Shown: positions 1 through 6,248, counted from the stretch's first letter. The stretch is DNA of 10,299 nt from an uncultured Prevotellaceae bacterium (GCA_900315105.1 OMXX01000123.1:1-10299), one strand, 5' to 3'. Made by a program: numbers and translations. The notes: generated from the letters alone by a model not told the origin.

Positions 1-1
1 A

Positions 2-814
2 AACTATTCCAAGCATCCGTTCTGGGATTGGGCATCGGAGAACTATAAACAGGTCTACTGCTGCATGGGCAACCACGAATTCTACAAATATTTCGATGTA
101 GCGACCTTAAGAAACGGCTATTGCATGAGGATTCGTCCGAACGTGCACAGTTTCTATAACGGTATAGTGCATCTGTACGATACTGACATCATCCTGTCTA
201 CTCTTTGGGGTTACATTCCTTTGGAAGAAGCTTATTACACGGAGAGTGTTGTAACCGATTTCCGTCGAATTCTGTATAAGGGTGAATTGATGACGTTTGC
301 GACTTTCAATGAAGAACACCGCCGATGCCTGACTTTCATAAAACAAGCAGTAGCTGACAGCGATGCCAAGCACAAGATCGTCGTAACTCATCATGTTCCG
401 TCTTTCAAATTCCTGCAGGAGAAATTTAAGGACAGCAAGGCTAACGGCGCATTCACCGTAGAGTTGTCTGACTATATCGAGGACAGCGACATAGAGTACT
501 GGATATATGGTCATTCTCACTATAACAAGAACTTGACGATCGGCAGGACAAGATGTGTCTCCACGGCAGGACAAGATGTGTCTCCAACCAGTTGGGGTAT
601 GTATTTGCCAATGAGCATGACACCTTCAATTCTGAGGCAGTTCTGTCTGTTGACTAAGTCCAAAACTTCGGTGCAGCCCGAAGACTTTAAGTGCATTGGG
701 CATTTGATAAGACGCTTGGCTGACACACCATGTAGTGCACGGTGCAAGACATATATAGATATACGCTTGCACCGTGCACTAAATGGTGTAGCCACAAAAG
801 CGTTATTTTCCTAA
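2..814 (+). CDS. metallophosphoesterase, 5' partial, C-terminus frameshifted
   Basis: This is a calcineurin-like metallophosphoesterase (PF00149 type), a metal-dependent phosphoester hydrolase whose substrate cannot be told from the sequence. The reading frame is open from base 2, so the true start lies left of the window; the ATG at 65 falls inside the GNHE motif and cannot be the start. Visible metal-binding motifs in order are GNHE (bases 68-79), VTHHVPS near 385 and YGHSHYN near 507. The N-terminal D-x-H motif must lie off the edge. After the motifs, a 23-bp tandem duplication (541-586) shifts the frame. The present frame runs on to a stop at 814 with an implausible tail. If one copy is removed, the frame reads NQLGYVFANEHDTFNSEAVL and stops at 655-657, a natural ending. 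All visible catalytic motifs precede the shift, so some activity may remain, but the gene is best seen as recently damaged. Confidence 0.85.
   Translation, partial: NYSKHPFWDWASENYKQVYCCMGNHEFYKYFDVATLRNGYCMRIRPNVHSFYNGIVHLYDTDIILSTLWGYIPLEEAYYTESVVTDFRRILYKGELMTFATFNEEHRRCLTFIKQAVADSDAKHKIVVTHHVPSFKFLQEKFKDSKANGAFTVELSDYIEDSDIEYWIYGHSHYNKNLTIGRTRCVSTAGQDVSPTSWGMYLPMSMTPSILRQFCLLTKSKTSVQPEDFKCIGHLIRRLADTPCSARCKTYIDIRLHRALNGVATKALFS
541..586. repeat. 23-bp perfect tandem duplication causing a frameshift
   Basis: The 23-mer beginning cggcaggacaagatg occurs twice back to back, at 541-563 and 564-586, with no mismatch. Because 23 is not a multiple of three, it moves the phosphoesterase from frame 2 to frame 1. 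A single copy would restore a C-terminus ending at 657. Confidence 0.95.
712..802. repeat. large inverted repeat downstream of the phosphoesterase
   Basis: Arms 725-748 and 766-789 pair over 24 positions with one mismatch. The inner 16 bp (TAGTGCACGGTGCAAG at 733-748) are perfect, and the spacer is 17 bp and AT-rich. Pairing continues outward with gaps, CGCTTGGCTGACA on the left and TGTAGCCACAAAAGCG on the right, so the outer arms resemble the TGTAGCCA motif found around the integrase. It lies about 70 bp after the ancestral phosphoesterase stop. It could be a strong hairpin terminator, but no clean T tract follows. It could also be a recombination or protein-binding palindrome. Confidence 0.8.
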
Positions 815-828
815 TAAATGCTAAAACA

Positions 829-860
829 TTTGGCCGAGGTTCAGAAAATGTGTATCTTTG
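829..860 (+). promoter_or_regulatory. Bacteroidota-type promoter (-33 TTTG, -7 TATCTTTG)
   Basis: TTTG at 829-832 and TATCTTTG at 853-860 are separated by 20 bp, which matches the Bacteroidota consensus TTTG-N19-21-TAnnTTTG. Transcription would start near 864-867. No convincing ORF lies downstream before the terminator at 1058-1092, so it appears to drive a short non-coding transcript. Confidence 0.6.
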
Positions 861-989
861 AACCGAAAATAAGAGTATGATGGTAATCATTGCATAATCA
901 CGAAATACTCACAGTTAAGCATTATGCTGGCTACACGGAGAAAAGTAGTGGTTTGCAGTTAACTGAATATCAGAGAGTTAGACCGATTA

Positions 990-1012
990 GGTTCGGGCAC
1001 CTCTCTCTCCGC
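990..1012 (+). other. segment resembling a tRNA-Ser 3' end (possible att remnant)
   Basis: The segment reads GGTTCG, four variant bases, then CCTCTCTCTCCGC. The flanks match the T-loop start and acceptor end that I remember for serine tRNAs of Bacteroides relatives (about 19 of 23 positions, from memory). The upstream sequence does not fold as a tRNA. Bacteroidota integrases often use tRNA 3' ends as targets, and an integrase gene begins 400 bp downstream, so this may be a degenerate attachment site. No second copy occurs in the window. Confidence 0.25.
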
Positions 1013-1057
1013 TGAAAATAATTTACAAGTTATGTAGATTAGTTCACAAAATTCACT

Positions 1058-1092
1058 AAGTGCCGTAAAATCAATGATTTACGGCACTTTTT
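1058..1092 (+). terminator. strong intrinsic terminator
   Basis: A perfect 12-bp stem, AAGTGCCGTAAA at 1058-1069 and TTTACGGCACTT at 1078-1089, encloses an 8-nt loop. It is followed by T residues to 1092. It ends the candidate small RNA and insulates the integrase from upstream transcription. Confidence 0.85.
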
Positions 1093-1131
1093 GTTTCTTC
1101 ACCTTTCTTCTCTGACCCTCTAAAAAGCCTA

Positions 1132-1250
1132 ATTGTGGTCCCATTGTGGTCCCAATTTGGCTACACATACGGTACAGAAAATGTGCCAGCACAAAAATTG
1201 TAGCCAAAGACCCTATTCTGACCACGAAAAGACCCAAATCAGACCACAAT
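1132..1250. repeat. direct and inverted GTGGTC / TGTAGCC repeats upstream of integrase
   Basis: ATTGTGGTCCC occurs twice in immediate tandem at 1132-1142 and 1143-1153, an 11-bp period. Its reverse complement appears as GACCACAAT at 1242-1250, with a partial GACCAC at 1220-1225. Nested between are TTGGCTACA (1157-1165) and TGTAGCCAA (1199-1207), an inverted pair. Another TGTAGCCAA lies at 1334-1342. The symmetric arrangement next to the integrase promoter suggests binding sites for the recombinase or a regulator, giving either a recombination complex or autoregulation. Confidence 0.6.
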
Positions 1251-1256
1251 AAAATT

Positions 1257-1287
1257 ATTGAAAATCAGTCGCTTATGTCTAACTTTG
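1257..1287 (+). promoter_or_regulatory. integrase promoter (ATTG-N19-TAACTTTG)
   Basis: TAACTTTG at 1280-1287 matches the Bacteroidota -7 box TAnnTTTG. ATTG at 1257-1260 sits 19 bp upstream as a -33 element. Transcription would start near 1292, giving an untranslated leader of about 120 nt that contains a further TGTAGCCAA motif at 1334-1342. Confidence 0.55.
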
Positions 1288-1411
1288 CACACGGAAAGTT
1301 TTCCGGTACAGGAAACGGGTACCTGTGTTTTTCTGTAGCCAAAACGGCTTCTGAGAGAACACCGCCCTCTCCTGCCGGACTTGAAGTTGCACCATTAAAT
1401 TTAATAAGCGT

Positions 1412-2710
1412 ATGAGACGTGCATTTAAAGCGGTTTTCTACATTCGTGGAAACTATGTGAACAAGGAAGGGAAAAGTGCCATCATGATTCGCATCTGTCT
1501 TGATGGTAGCCGAATCCCTGTTGGAACAACTGGTATCAGCATCGAGCCTGAGAAATGGGACAGTAAACGCCAGCAAGTTCGTGGCCGGACTACAGAGGTC
1601 TTGCACTTCAACAAGAGTCTCGATGGCATCCGTTCAGAATTGGAGGCCATCAGCGACAAACTCGAAAAGGAAGGCAAGCTGACCCTTGAAAGAGTCAAGT
1701 CTGTCTATCATGGCATCGACGAAGACAAAAGCACCATTGGCAAGCTCTTCGAGTCCTACATTAATAATGTAAAGGACCAAGTTGGTGTGAGTCTGAGCCA
1801 GACCTCTCTCAGAAAATACCAGCTGTGCCAAAAGCGTTTCATGGAAATGCTCGAGAAAAAGCATCATTGCAAGGACATGTCACTTATGGAGCTCAACCCT
1901 GTCGTTGTACAGGACTACAAGAACTACCTGATGACTGATATTCGCATGTGCAATAACACGGCAGTAAAGACGCTGAAGACGTTCAAGACCGTTGTCCTCT
2001 ACGGCATCAAACTTGGGGTCATCCACAAGGATCCATACTTGGGTGTCCGTATGCACTTGGATGCAGTTGACCGTGGTTTCCTCACTGACGAAGAGATTGA
2101 GGCCATCATGACTAAGCAATTCGACATTGAGCGACTTGAGCTCGTACGCGACCTGTTCGTCTTCTCCTGCTTCACCGGCCTCGCATATATCGATGTCAAG
2201 GCACTGAAGCCAGAGTATATCGTCAAGCTTAACGGCGTGGAATGGATTATCTCCAAGCGTGTCAAGACAGAGATTCCCATCAATGTAGTTCTCTTTGAGG
2301 GTGCAAAGCTCATCATAGAGAAGTACAAGGATGCCCCGAAGAAGAAAGGTCATGTATTTCCTGTCTATTCCAATCAGAAGACCAATGCTTATCTGAAAGA
2401 GATTGCAGCGGCATGCGGCATCAATAAGGAGCTGACCTTTCACATGGCCCGTCACACATTCGCAACGCTGACACTGAGCAAAGGCGTACCCATAGAATCC
2501 GTTTCGCGTATGCTCGGTCATACGAACATTCGCACTACTCAGATTTATGCCAAGATAACTAATAAGAAGATAGAGAATGACATGGCTAAGTTCTTCAAAG
2601 ACAAGACTATATGCGACTTCAACAGGGAGTCTGCAACAATGACAAGTAAGGATAAAAAGACTTCCAAAACAAAAGGTAAGAAGGACAACAAAGCTACTGA
2701 TAGGACTTGA
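1412..2710 (+). CDS. tyrosine recombinase / integrase
   Basis: This is a site-specific tyrosine recombinase of 432 residues, the usual length for Bacteroidota integrases. The N-terminal 1-95 or so is an arm-type DNA-binding domain (AVFYIRGNYVNKEGKSAIMI). Residues 108-200 are a SAM-like core-binding domain, and about 220-395 the catalytic domain. Visible catalytic residues are the lysine in KRVKTEIPI (282-290), H344 and R347 in HMARHT, H370 in MLGHT and the nucleophile Y379 in TQIYAKI. The position normally holding the first arginine, in CFTGLAYID, is A258; loss of this arginine is also known in the IntDOT group. The tail (400-432) is lysine-rich and probably disordered. The ATG at 1412 is the first in-frame start and has no clear Shine-Dalgarno sequence. 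The gene has its own promoter and terminator, and repeated TGTAGCCAA motifs flank it, so it probably moves an element extending to the right. Confidence 0.93.
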   Translation: MRRAFKAVFYIRGNYVNKEGKSAIMIRICLDGSRIPVGTTGISIEPEKWDSKRQQVRGRTTEVLHFNKSLDGIRSELEAISDKLEKEGKLTLERVKSVYHGIDEDKSTIGKLFESYINNVKDQVGVSLSQTSLRKYQLCQKRFMEMLEKKHHCKDMSLMELNPVVVQDYKNYLMTDIRMCNNTAVKTLKTFKTVVLYGIKLGVIHKDPYLGVRMHLDAVDRGFLTDEEIEAIMTKQFDIERLELVRDLFVFSCFTGLAYIDVKALKPEYIVKLNGVEWIISKRVKTEIPINVVLFEGAKLIIEKYKDAPKKKGHVFPVYSNQKTNAYLKEIAAACGINKELTFHMARHTFATLTLSKGVPIESVSRMLGHTNIRTTQIYAKITNKKIENDMAKFFKDKTICDFNRESATMTSKDKKTSKTKGKKDNKATDRT

Positions 2711-2757
2711 CAGCATGTCAACAGTCAGAACATGACTATTGTCTCTTAGTTAAGAAG

Positions 2758-2791
2758 GACTCTTGATGCTATATGTGTCAAGAGCCCTTTT
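2758..2791 (+). terminator. intrinsic terminator after the integrase
   Basis: The stem CTCTTGA (2760-2766) / TCAAGAG (2778-2784), flanked by GGA and CCC, has an 11-nt loop and is followed by TTTT. It lies about 50 bp after the integrase stop. A smaller hairpin, AGTCA/TGACT, lies in between near 2724-2738. Confidence 0.75.
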
Positions 2792-2855
2792 ACTTTATAG
2801 GAATGACAACCTGAAAAGCATACGACATCAGCACAGCAAAAGATACGGTTATTTA

Positions 2856-2945
2856 TGTAGCCAAATTGTAACCAATACTTCTTTTAAAAATGTAGCCAAT
2901 ATGTGTAGCCAAATTGTAGCCACCGTCTCGTATAATTGTAGCCAA
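2856..2945 (+). repeat. six TGTAGCCAA repeats, roughly helically phased
   Basis: Copies begin at 2856, 2867 (TGTAACCAA), 2891, 2904, 2915 (TGTAGCCAC) and 2937, all in the same orientation. Successive spacings are 11, 24, 13, 11 and 22 bp, close to one or two helical turns. A larger unit, GTAGCCAAATTGTARCCA, occurs at 2857-2874 and again at 2905-2922. Clusters like this beside an integrase gene are typical of arm-type binding sites. No real gene fits here; a short frame through the repeats is an accident of their sequence. Confidence 0.7.
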
Positions 2946-3040
2946 CATGCCTATAATAGTAATGGAATCAGCAAGTTATAACGCAATATGTTTGCTTTGA
3001 GGGATACACAGAAACTCAAATTATTTACTTGGCAAAAGCG

Positions 3041-3263
3041 GAAAGCAATCGTTCTCAAATCGTATCTTCTATGGATTGTGTGCTGCCAACGGAGATGAAG
3101 CAAGGCAAGAGTAAGCGAAGCCTCCTGCCGTCAGCGAAAGCGAAGTTGGCACGCACTCAATCCTTAGAACAAAACCTTTTACTTCTCTCCCTTGCCGCCG
3201 GAAGTCCCGTCCGGCGGTTAAAGCGGTGTTATGCAGTAGCATGGCTTTAAGGGTATTGCTTTC
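3041..3263. ncRNA. strongly structured non-coding segment, candidate RNA
   Basis: Nested inverted repeats fill this gene-free segment. The outermost pair is GAAAGCAAT (3041-3049) with ATTGCTTTC (3255-3263). Inside, 3073-3090 pairs with 3145-3163 over 17 base pairs (6+4+7) with one mismatch and one bulge. A third element is CCGCCGG (3195-3201) with CCGGCGG (3211-3217). A possible -7 box, TATGTTTG at 2987-2994, lies just upstream on the plus strand but without a good -33. Short frames exist on both strands, yet none has family-like features. A structured RNA or a regulatory palindrome cluster fits better than a gene; the strand is undecided. Confidence 0.4.
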
Positions 3264-3355
3264 TAATAAGTGATACTGCAAGAAACCTCCATGCTTATTA
3301 AGCAATTAATTGCCAAACCAATATGTTTTTGAAGTAGAATATGGATAATTTTGCT

Positions 3356-3363
3356 TACATTTG
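3356..3363 (+). promoter_or_regulatory. -7 box TACATTTG for the acidic-protein gene
   Basis: TACATTTG, followed by CATCG, fits the Bacteroidota -7 consensus; an overlapping candidate, TAATTTTG, lies at 3346-3353. No ideal -33 is spaced correctly. The box lies inside a longer open frame starting at 3341, which argues that translation begins at the ATG at 3386 instead. Confidence 0.5.
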
Positions 3364-3385
3364 CATCGACAAAACCATATTCAAT

Positions 3386-3889
3386 ATGATAGACTACAAA
3401 GAAATCCATAAAAAGCCGTACCATTTCACATTGGAACGTTTAGATCCCGAGAACAAGAATGTGCCGGAGGCCATCATTCCCGATGACATGAACCTCCACT
3501 TCACAGCTGACGAGATGCTGACATTACGCCGTTTCTACAAGGAACGTGGCCGTGATGTCGAATTTGAGGAATTCGAGGGCTTCGATGAAGACTCCTACGA
3601 GGATAACTGTGATATACTGCTCCAATACTTGTATATGTGCACTTCAAAGGAGATGCAGGACTACGCAGCCGCCCACCCCATGGAAGACCTGGGCATTTAT
3701 ACTTACCAGTTGTATCAGAAGCTCCCCTACAACCTTGACGACTATTGGATTTGTCCGCCGGATGAGCTTATCGACAATGTTCTTGACGACAATTTCATGG
3801 ACTGGGTAGGAATAATGAATGACCTTGATTTGAATGACGCCCTTAATGAGGCATCAATGGAGTTGGACTACCCACACGACGACGATTGA
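3386..3889 (+). CDS. very acidic hypothetical protein
   Basis: I do not recognise this family. The protein has 167 residues from the ATG at 3386, chosen because an upstream in-frame ATG at 3341 precedes a promoter -7 box. It contains about 26 Asp and 17 Glu against about 12 Lys/Arg, so it is strongly negative. Acidic runs include EFEEFEGFDEDSYED in the middle and DDD at the end. There is no signal peptide or membrane segment, so it should be cytoplasmic. Aromatic and hydrophobic residues are well spread (YLYMC, YTYQLYQKLPY, DDYWICPP), so it is probably folded. Its stop lies 5 bp from the stop of the convergent acetyltransferase gene. A decayed copy of its 3' end recurs at 6249-6436 in the same convergent arrangement, showing the two genes travel together. 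A DNA-mimic or protein-binding role is possible but only inferred from charge. Confidence 0.75.
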   Translation: MIDYKEIHKKPYHFTLERLDPENKNVPEAIIPDDMNLHFTADEMLTLRRFYKERGRDVEFEEFEGFDEDSYEDNCDILLQYLYMCTSKEMQDYAAAHPMEDLGIYTYQLYQKLPYNLDDYWICPPDELIDNVLDDNFMDWVGIMNDLDLNDALNEASMELDYPHDDD

Positions 3890-3894
3890 TTTAA

Positions 3895-4182
3895 TCAGTC
3901 CTTACAAGCAAGAATATCCTGAAACTGCGGATGCCTCTGGTACCAGACAGCGGCGAATGAGCAGGCGGGCAGGACGCGGAGTCCCCTGTTGATGGCATAG
4001 TCGTTGACAGCACTGACAAGCAGACTCCCCACACCCATCCCTTCCTTGTAGGCATACGTGTGGTCAATGCTCAATACATTTCCCTTGAAGGAAAAATCCA
4101 GTTGGCCAACAAGTTCGTCACCGTCATAGGCAAGCACCTTGCCGCCAGTATTCGTAGTTTTATTTTTTGTAACTATATCCAT
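3895..4182 (-). CDS. small GNAT-family N-acetyltransferase (COG2388 type), copy 1
   Basis: This short single-domain GNAT protein has 95 residues, the usual size for the Acetyltransf_CG/COG2388 group. Such proteins bind acetyl-CoA, but their acceptors are mostly unknown. The acetyl-CoA loop is GMGVG at 49-53. The group's typical end is present: PACSF (72-76), a tyrosine (81) and RHPQFQDIL (83-91). The ATG at 4182 is only 2 bp past a -7-like box (TACCCTTG, 4192-4185), so the mRNA may be leaderless or nearly so. The gene faces the acidic-protein gene tail to tail with 5 bp between stops. It lies 84 bp downstream of the T5orf172 gene on the same strand, so read-through from that gene is also possible. 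Copy 2 at 6433-6714 is about two thirds identical. Confidence 0.88.
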   Translation of the reverse strand: MDIVTKNKTTNTGGKVLAYDGDELVGQLDFSFKGNVLSIDHTYAYKEGMGVGSLLVSAVNDYAINRGLRVLPACSFAAVWYQRHPQFQDILACKD

Positions 4183-4184
4183 CG

Positions 4185-4192
4185 CAAGGGTA
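4185..4192 (-). promoter_or_regulatory. possible -7 box TACCCTTG for GNAT copy 1
   Basis: On the minus strand TACCCTTG lies 2 bp before the ATG, with TTTT about 20 bp further upstream as a weak -33. If used, transcription would start at or within the start codon. Confidence 0.35.
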
Positions 4193-4266
4193 CATCTTTT
4201 GGTTCAAGGCATAAAATCAGTCATTGGAGATCATCATGTAAATTCCATATTGCAAGTTTCACAATA

Positions 4267-6057
4267 TTATGATAATGTTGCTTTTAAAGCAACAACATCA
4301 CTACTTGTAAGCGAAAACCATTCCCCTCTTAAACGCTTTTCATCATAGGTTTTATGAAGTGCAGCTTCTATGGATAAGGCAATTTGTCTGTTAGGAAATT
4401 TTTTCATACAAACCAATTCTATTGTCGGCTTTTCACTCTGAAGTGTAGATTCTCTATATTCAGGTTTTTTTGAAATCCCTATTTTGTAATAGCCATTTGC
4501 CACATCTTCCATAAGATACACATAACAACTGTCATCGTCTTCAAAATTACCCATTTCTTCAAACGCCTTGTCATCGTCGTATACAGCAAAAGGTTCTTCA
4601 CCAGTTGGCTCGCAATCAATCCCATTATCCTTTAAACACTTTTCAAACTCCCAACAAGCCGAATTAAAGGCTATACCACTAATATTTATTGAAGTCCAAA
4701 AACTTTCATTTTTTCCTCTAACTATAGTTTTATTATTAGATATTGATATAAGTTTCCACCTAATACAATTCATGGTGGCTAAGCGAAATAAATTTTCTGG
4801 GGTTATTTCTGCTTCAAAAGCAGAGTCAAATAATACATGGGAACTCATAACATTTTCATCAGAAAGAGTAAACACACCAATCTGATATTGGTCAGGTAAA
4901 AGCGAATCCTGAAACAAAAGTGCAAGTTGATCACCTATAGATAACTTTAGTTCTTTTGAGTTTGCACCTACAACTAAAAGAATTTTATTATCTTTGTATT
5001 GGGGGCATATGTATAATTTCTGACCGTGCTCACTATCCATTTCGAAATAAACATCTCCTTCTAATCTAGTATCACTTATTCCAGCAAGTGATATCCAATA
5101 AGTTCTCTTATATCCTGTAGTGTTGTCAGAAATCATTTTGACCTTTGATGGATATTTGTCCATTAACCCATTAGCGTCTTGATAAATATTATACAAATCA
5201 TAAGAAGATTCAACAGATAAGTTCAGTCCAGTATTCATATCGCGAATAGATGGTATATCTGTTGTAACTATATCAATATATCCATTTTTTTTACAATGTA
5301 TAGAACGAGTATCAAATGGCGTCTGTACGGTACATATCAAATCACCTTTATGAACATAATCTCCATTAGAAATTTTCCAACTTAGCGTAAATGGTTTAGT
5401 GTTGTTATAATCAAGATCATCAAGAACAAAGAAAAGTCCTGGTGCTAAGACATCTAAGTTCAGTGAAACTGGATAAATATAATAATCATCCAATTCACGC
5501 TCCTCTTCCTCTGGGCTATAGTTGATAGAAAATAGATGAATCCTCTCCGCTGTTCTTTCACCTATAGCACATTTTTTATAATCAAAATATCCTTCCTTCT
5601 TGCTGTAAATTGTTATTGGAATTAATTTATACTGATTAATTTTGGAATATTTAGCAAGAATCTCAGATATGCCATCACCACAATTAATGTACGGTGCTTC
5701 GTTGGCAGCTAAAATGGTATATTTAAAATCAGATACTTTGGCATTATTATATTCTGGAAAATTTCTCAATAGTTTAACAAGCATTCTTGATAATAGACTC
5801 AGGTCTATATATCCATCGACTCCTCTGTCGGAAGACTCATACTCAACATAATCGTCAATATTTACGCTACCGAAGCGATTAAAAGTTAGCTGTGGTAAAT
5901 CTTCTGGAGCCCCATCATAATTGTTCTTCGAAATGTTATCATAATTAACATCCGAAGCTCTCGGACCTTGTGTAGTCTGTATGCTTTCCATCCCAAATTT
6001 ATCAACAGTGTCTTTGCTGAAAACTGATTTTAGAATATGTTTGAGAAACTTTTTCAT
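4267..6057 (-). CDS. T5orf172 / GIY-YIG-like domain protein with lipoyl-like segment
   Basis: The protein has 596 residues from the ATG at 6057. A longer frame starts at a TTG at 6084, but that TTG is part of a promoter -7 box (TATCTTTG), so the ATG in ASMKKFLKHIL is preferred. The C-terminus (about 511-591) matches the T5orf172/MUG113 branch of the GIY-YIG superfamily: CYVYLME, YYKIGIS (523-529), R535 in PEYREST, IEAALH and RGEWF (E579). This fold is a metal-dependent endonuclease in many relatives. In the middle, about 219-264, SWKISNGDYVHKGDLI followed by HCKKNGYI has the valley-and-hairpin pattern of biotinyl/lipoyl-like barrels. It lacks the modified lysine motif and so is likely structural. 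The remainder is unrecognised. The gene is AT-rich compared with its neighbours and sits exactly between the two acidic/GNAT copies, which suggests separate acquisition. Confidence 0.8.
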   Translation of the reverse strand: MKKFLKHILKSVFSKDTVDKFGMESIQTTQGPRASDVNYDNISKNNYDGAPEDLPQLTFNRFGSVNIDDYVEYESSDRGVDGYIDLSLLSRMLVKLLRNFPEYNNAKVSDFKYTILAANEAPYINCGDGISEILAKYSKINQYKLIPITIYSKKEGYFDYKKCAIGERTAERIHLFSINYSPEEEERELDDYYIYPVSLNLDVLAPGLFFVLDDLDYNNTKPFTLSWKISNGDYVHKGDLICTVQTPFDTRSIHCKKNGYIDIVTTDIPSIRDMNTGLNLSVESSYDLYNIYQDANGLMDKYPSKVKMISDNTTGYKRTYWISLAGISDTRLEGDVYFEMDSEHGQKLYICPQYKDNKILLVVGANSKELKLSIGDQLALLFQDSLLPDQYQIGVFTLSDENVMSSHVLFDSAFEAEITPENLFRLATMNCIRWKLISISNNKTIVRGKNESFWTSINISGIAFNSACWEFEKCLKDNGIDCEPTGEEPFAVYDDDKAFEEMGNFEDDDSCYVYLMEDVANGYYKIGISKKPEYRESTLQSEKPTIELVCMKKFPNRQIALSIEAALHKTYDEKRLRGEWFSLTSSDVVALKATLS

Positions 6058-6081
6058 ACTTGCATCATATTTTTTTATATA

Positions 6082-6089
6082 CAAAGATA
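6082..6089 (-). promoter_or_regulatory. -7 box TATCTTTG for the T5orf172 gene
   Basis: CAAAGATA on the plus strand reads TATCTTTG on the minus strand, 24 bp before the preferred ATG at 6057. TTTG at 6107-6104 is 14 bp upstream, shorter than the usual 19-21, so the -33 is uncertain. The flanking 6090-6248 is AT-rich with no gene. Confidence 0.5.
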
Positions 6090-6248
6090 ATGTTTTCTTT
6101 TGACAAATGAATAAATCAAATCATTTGTTTTTTATGCGAAACAAAATATAGCAAAAATAGCATTAATTGATACTGATAATAAGAGAAATAAGATTTAGTA
6201 CAAGATAATTAAAGTCCCATAGGAGGACTGTGAGCTATTGTTTCAATA

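Larger units (their letters stand above)
866..1092 (+). ncRNA. candidate non-coding RNA between promoter and terminator
   Basis: This stretch of about 225 nt starts just after a consensus promoter and ends at a strong intrinsic terminator. It carries no ORF longer than a few codons; the only start near the 5' end gives a 6-residue peptide (MMVIIA) at 876. Bases 936-941 (CGGAGA) can pair with 1006-1011 (TCTCCG), closing a domain of about 76 nt. TAACT at 960-964 can pair with AGTTA at 976-980, and AGGT/ACCT form a hairpin at 989-1002. I recognise no known RNA family. It might instead be the untranslated flank of an attachment site. Confidence 0.35.

Noticed and set aside
937..1011. Full tRNA gene of about 75 nt closed by GGAGA/TCTCC
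   Set aside because: The anticodon stem candidate has an 11-nt loop, no D arm forms and the T loop does not fit, so only the 3' end is tRNA-like.
1146..1415. Short plus-strand ORF ahead of the integrase
   Set aside because: It runs through the repeat array and the integrase promoter and has no protein-like features.
2763..2981. Plus-strand ORF after the integrase
   Set aside because: It begins inside the terminator hairpin and is made largely of the TGTAGCCAA repeats.
3069..3305. Minus-strand ORF of 78 codons
   Set aside because: It lies wholly within the self-complementary segment and shows no domain; the inverted repeats explain the open frame better.
6058..6084. N-terminal extension of the T5orf172 protein from a TTG codon
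   Set aside because: The TTG is part of the TATCTTTG promoter box, and a normal ATG follows nine codons later.
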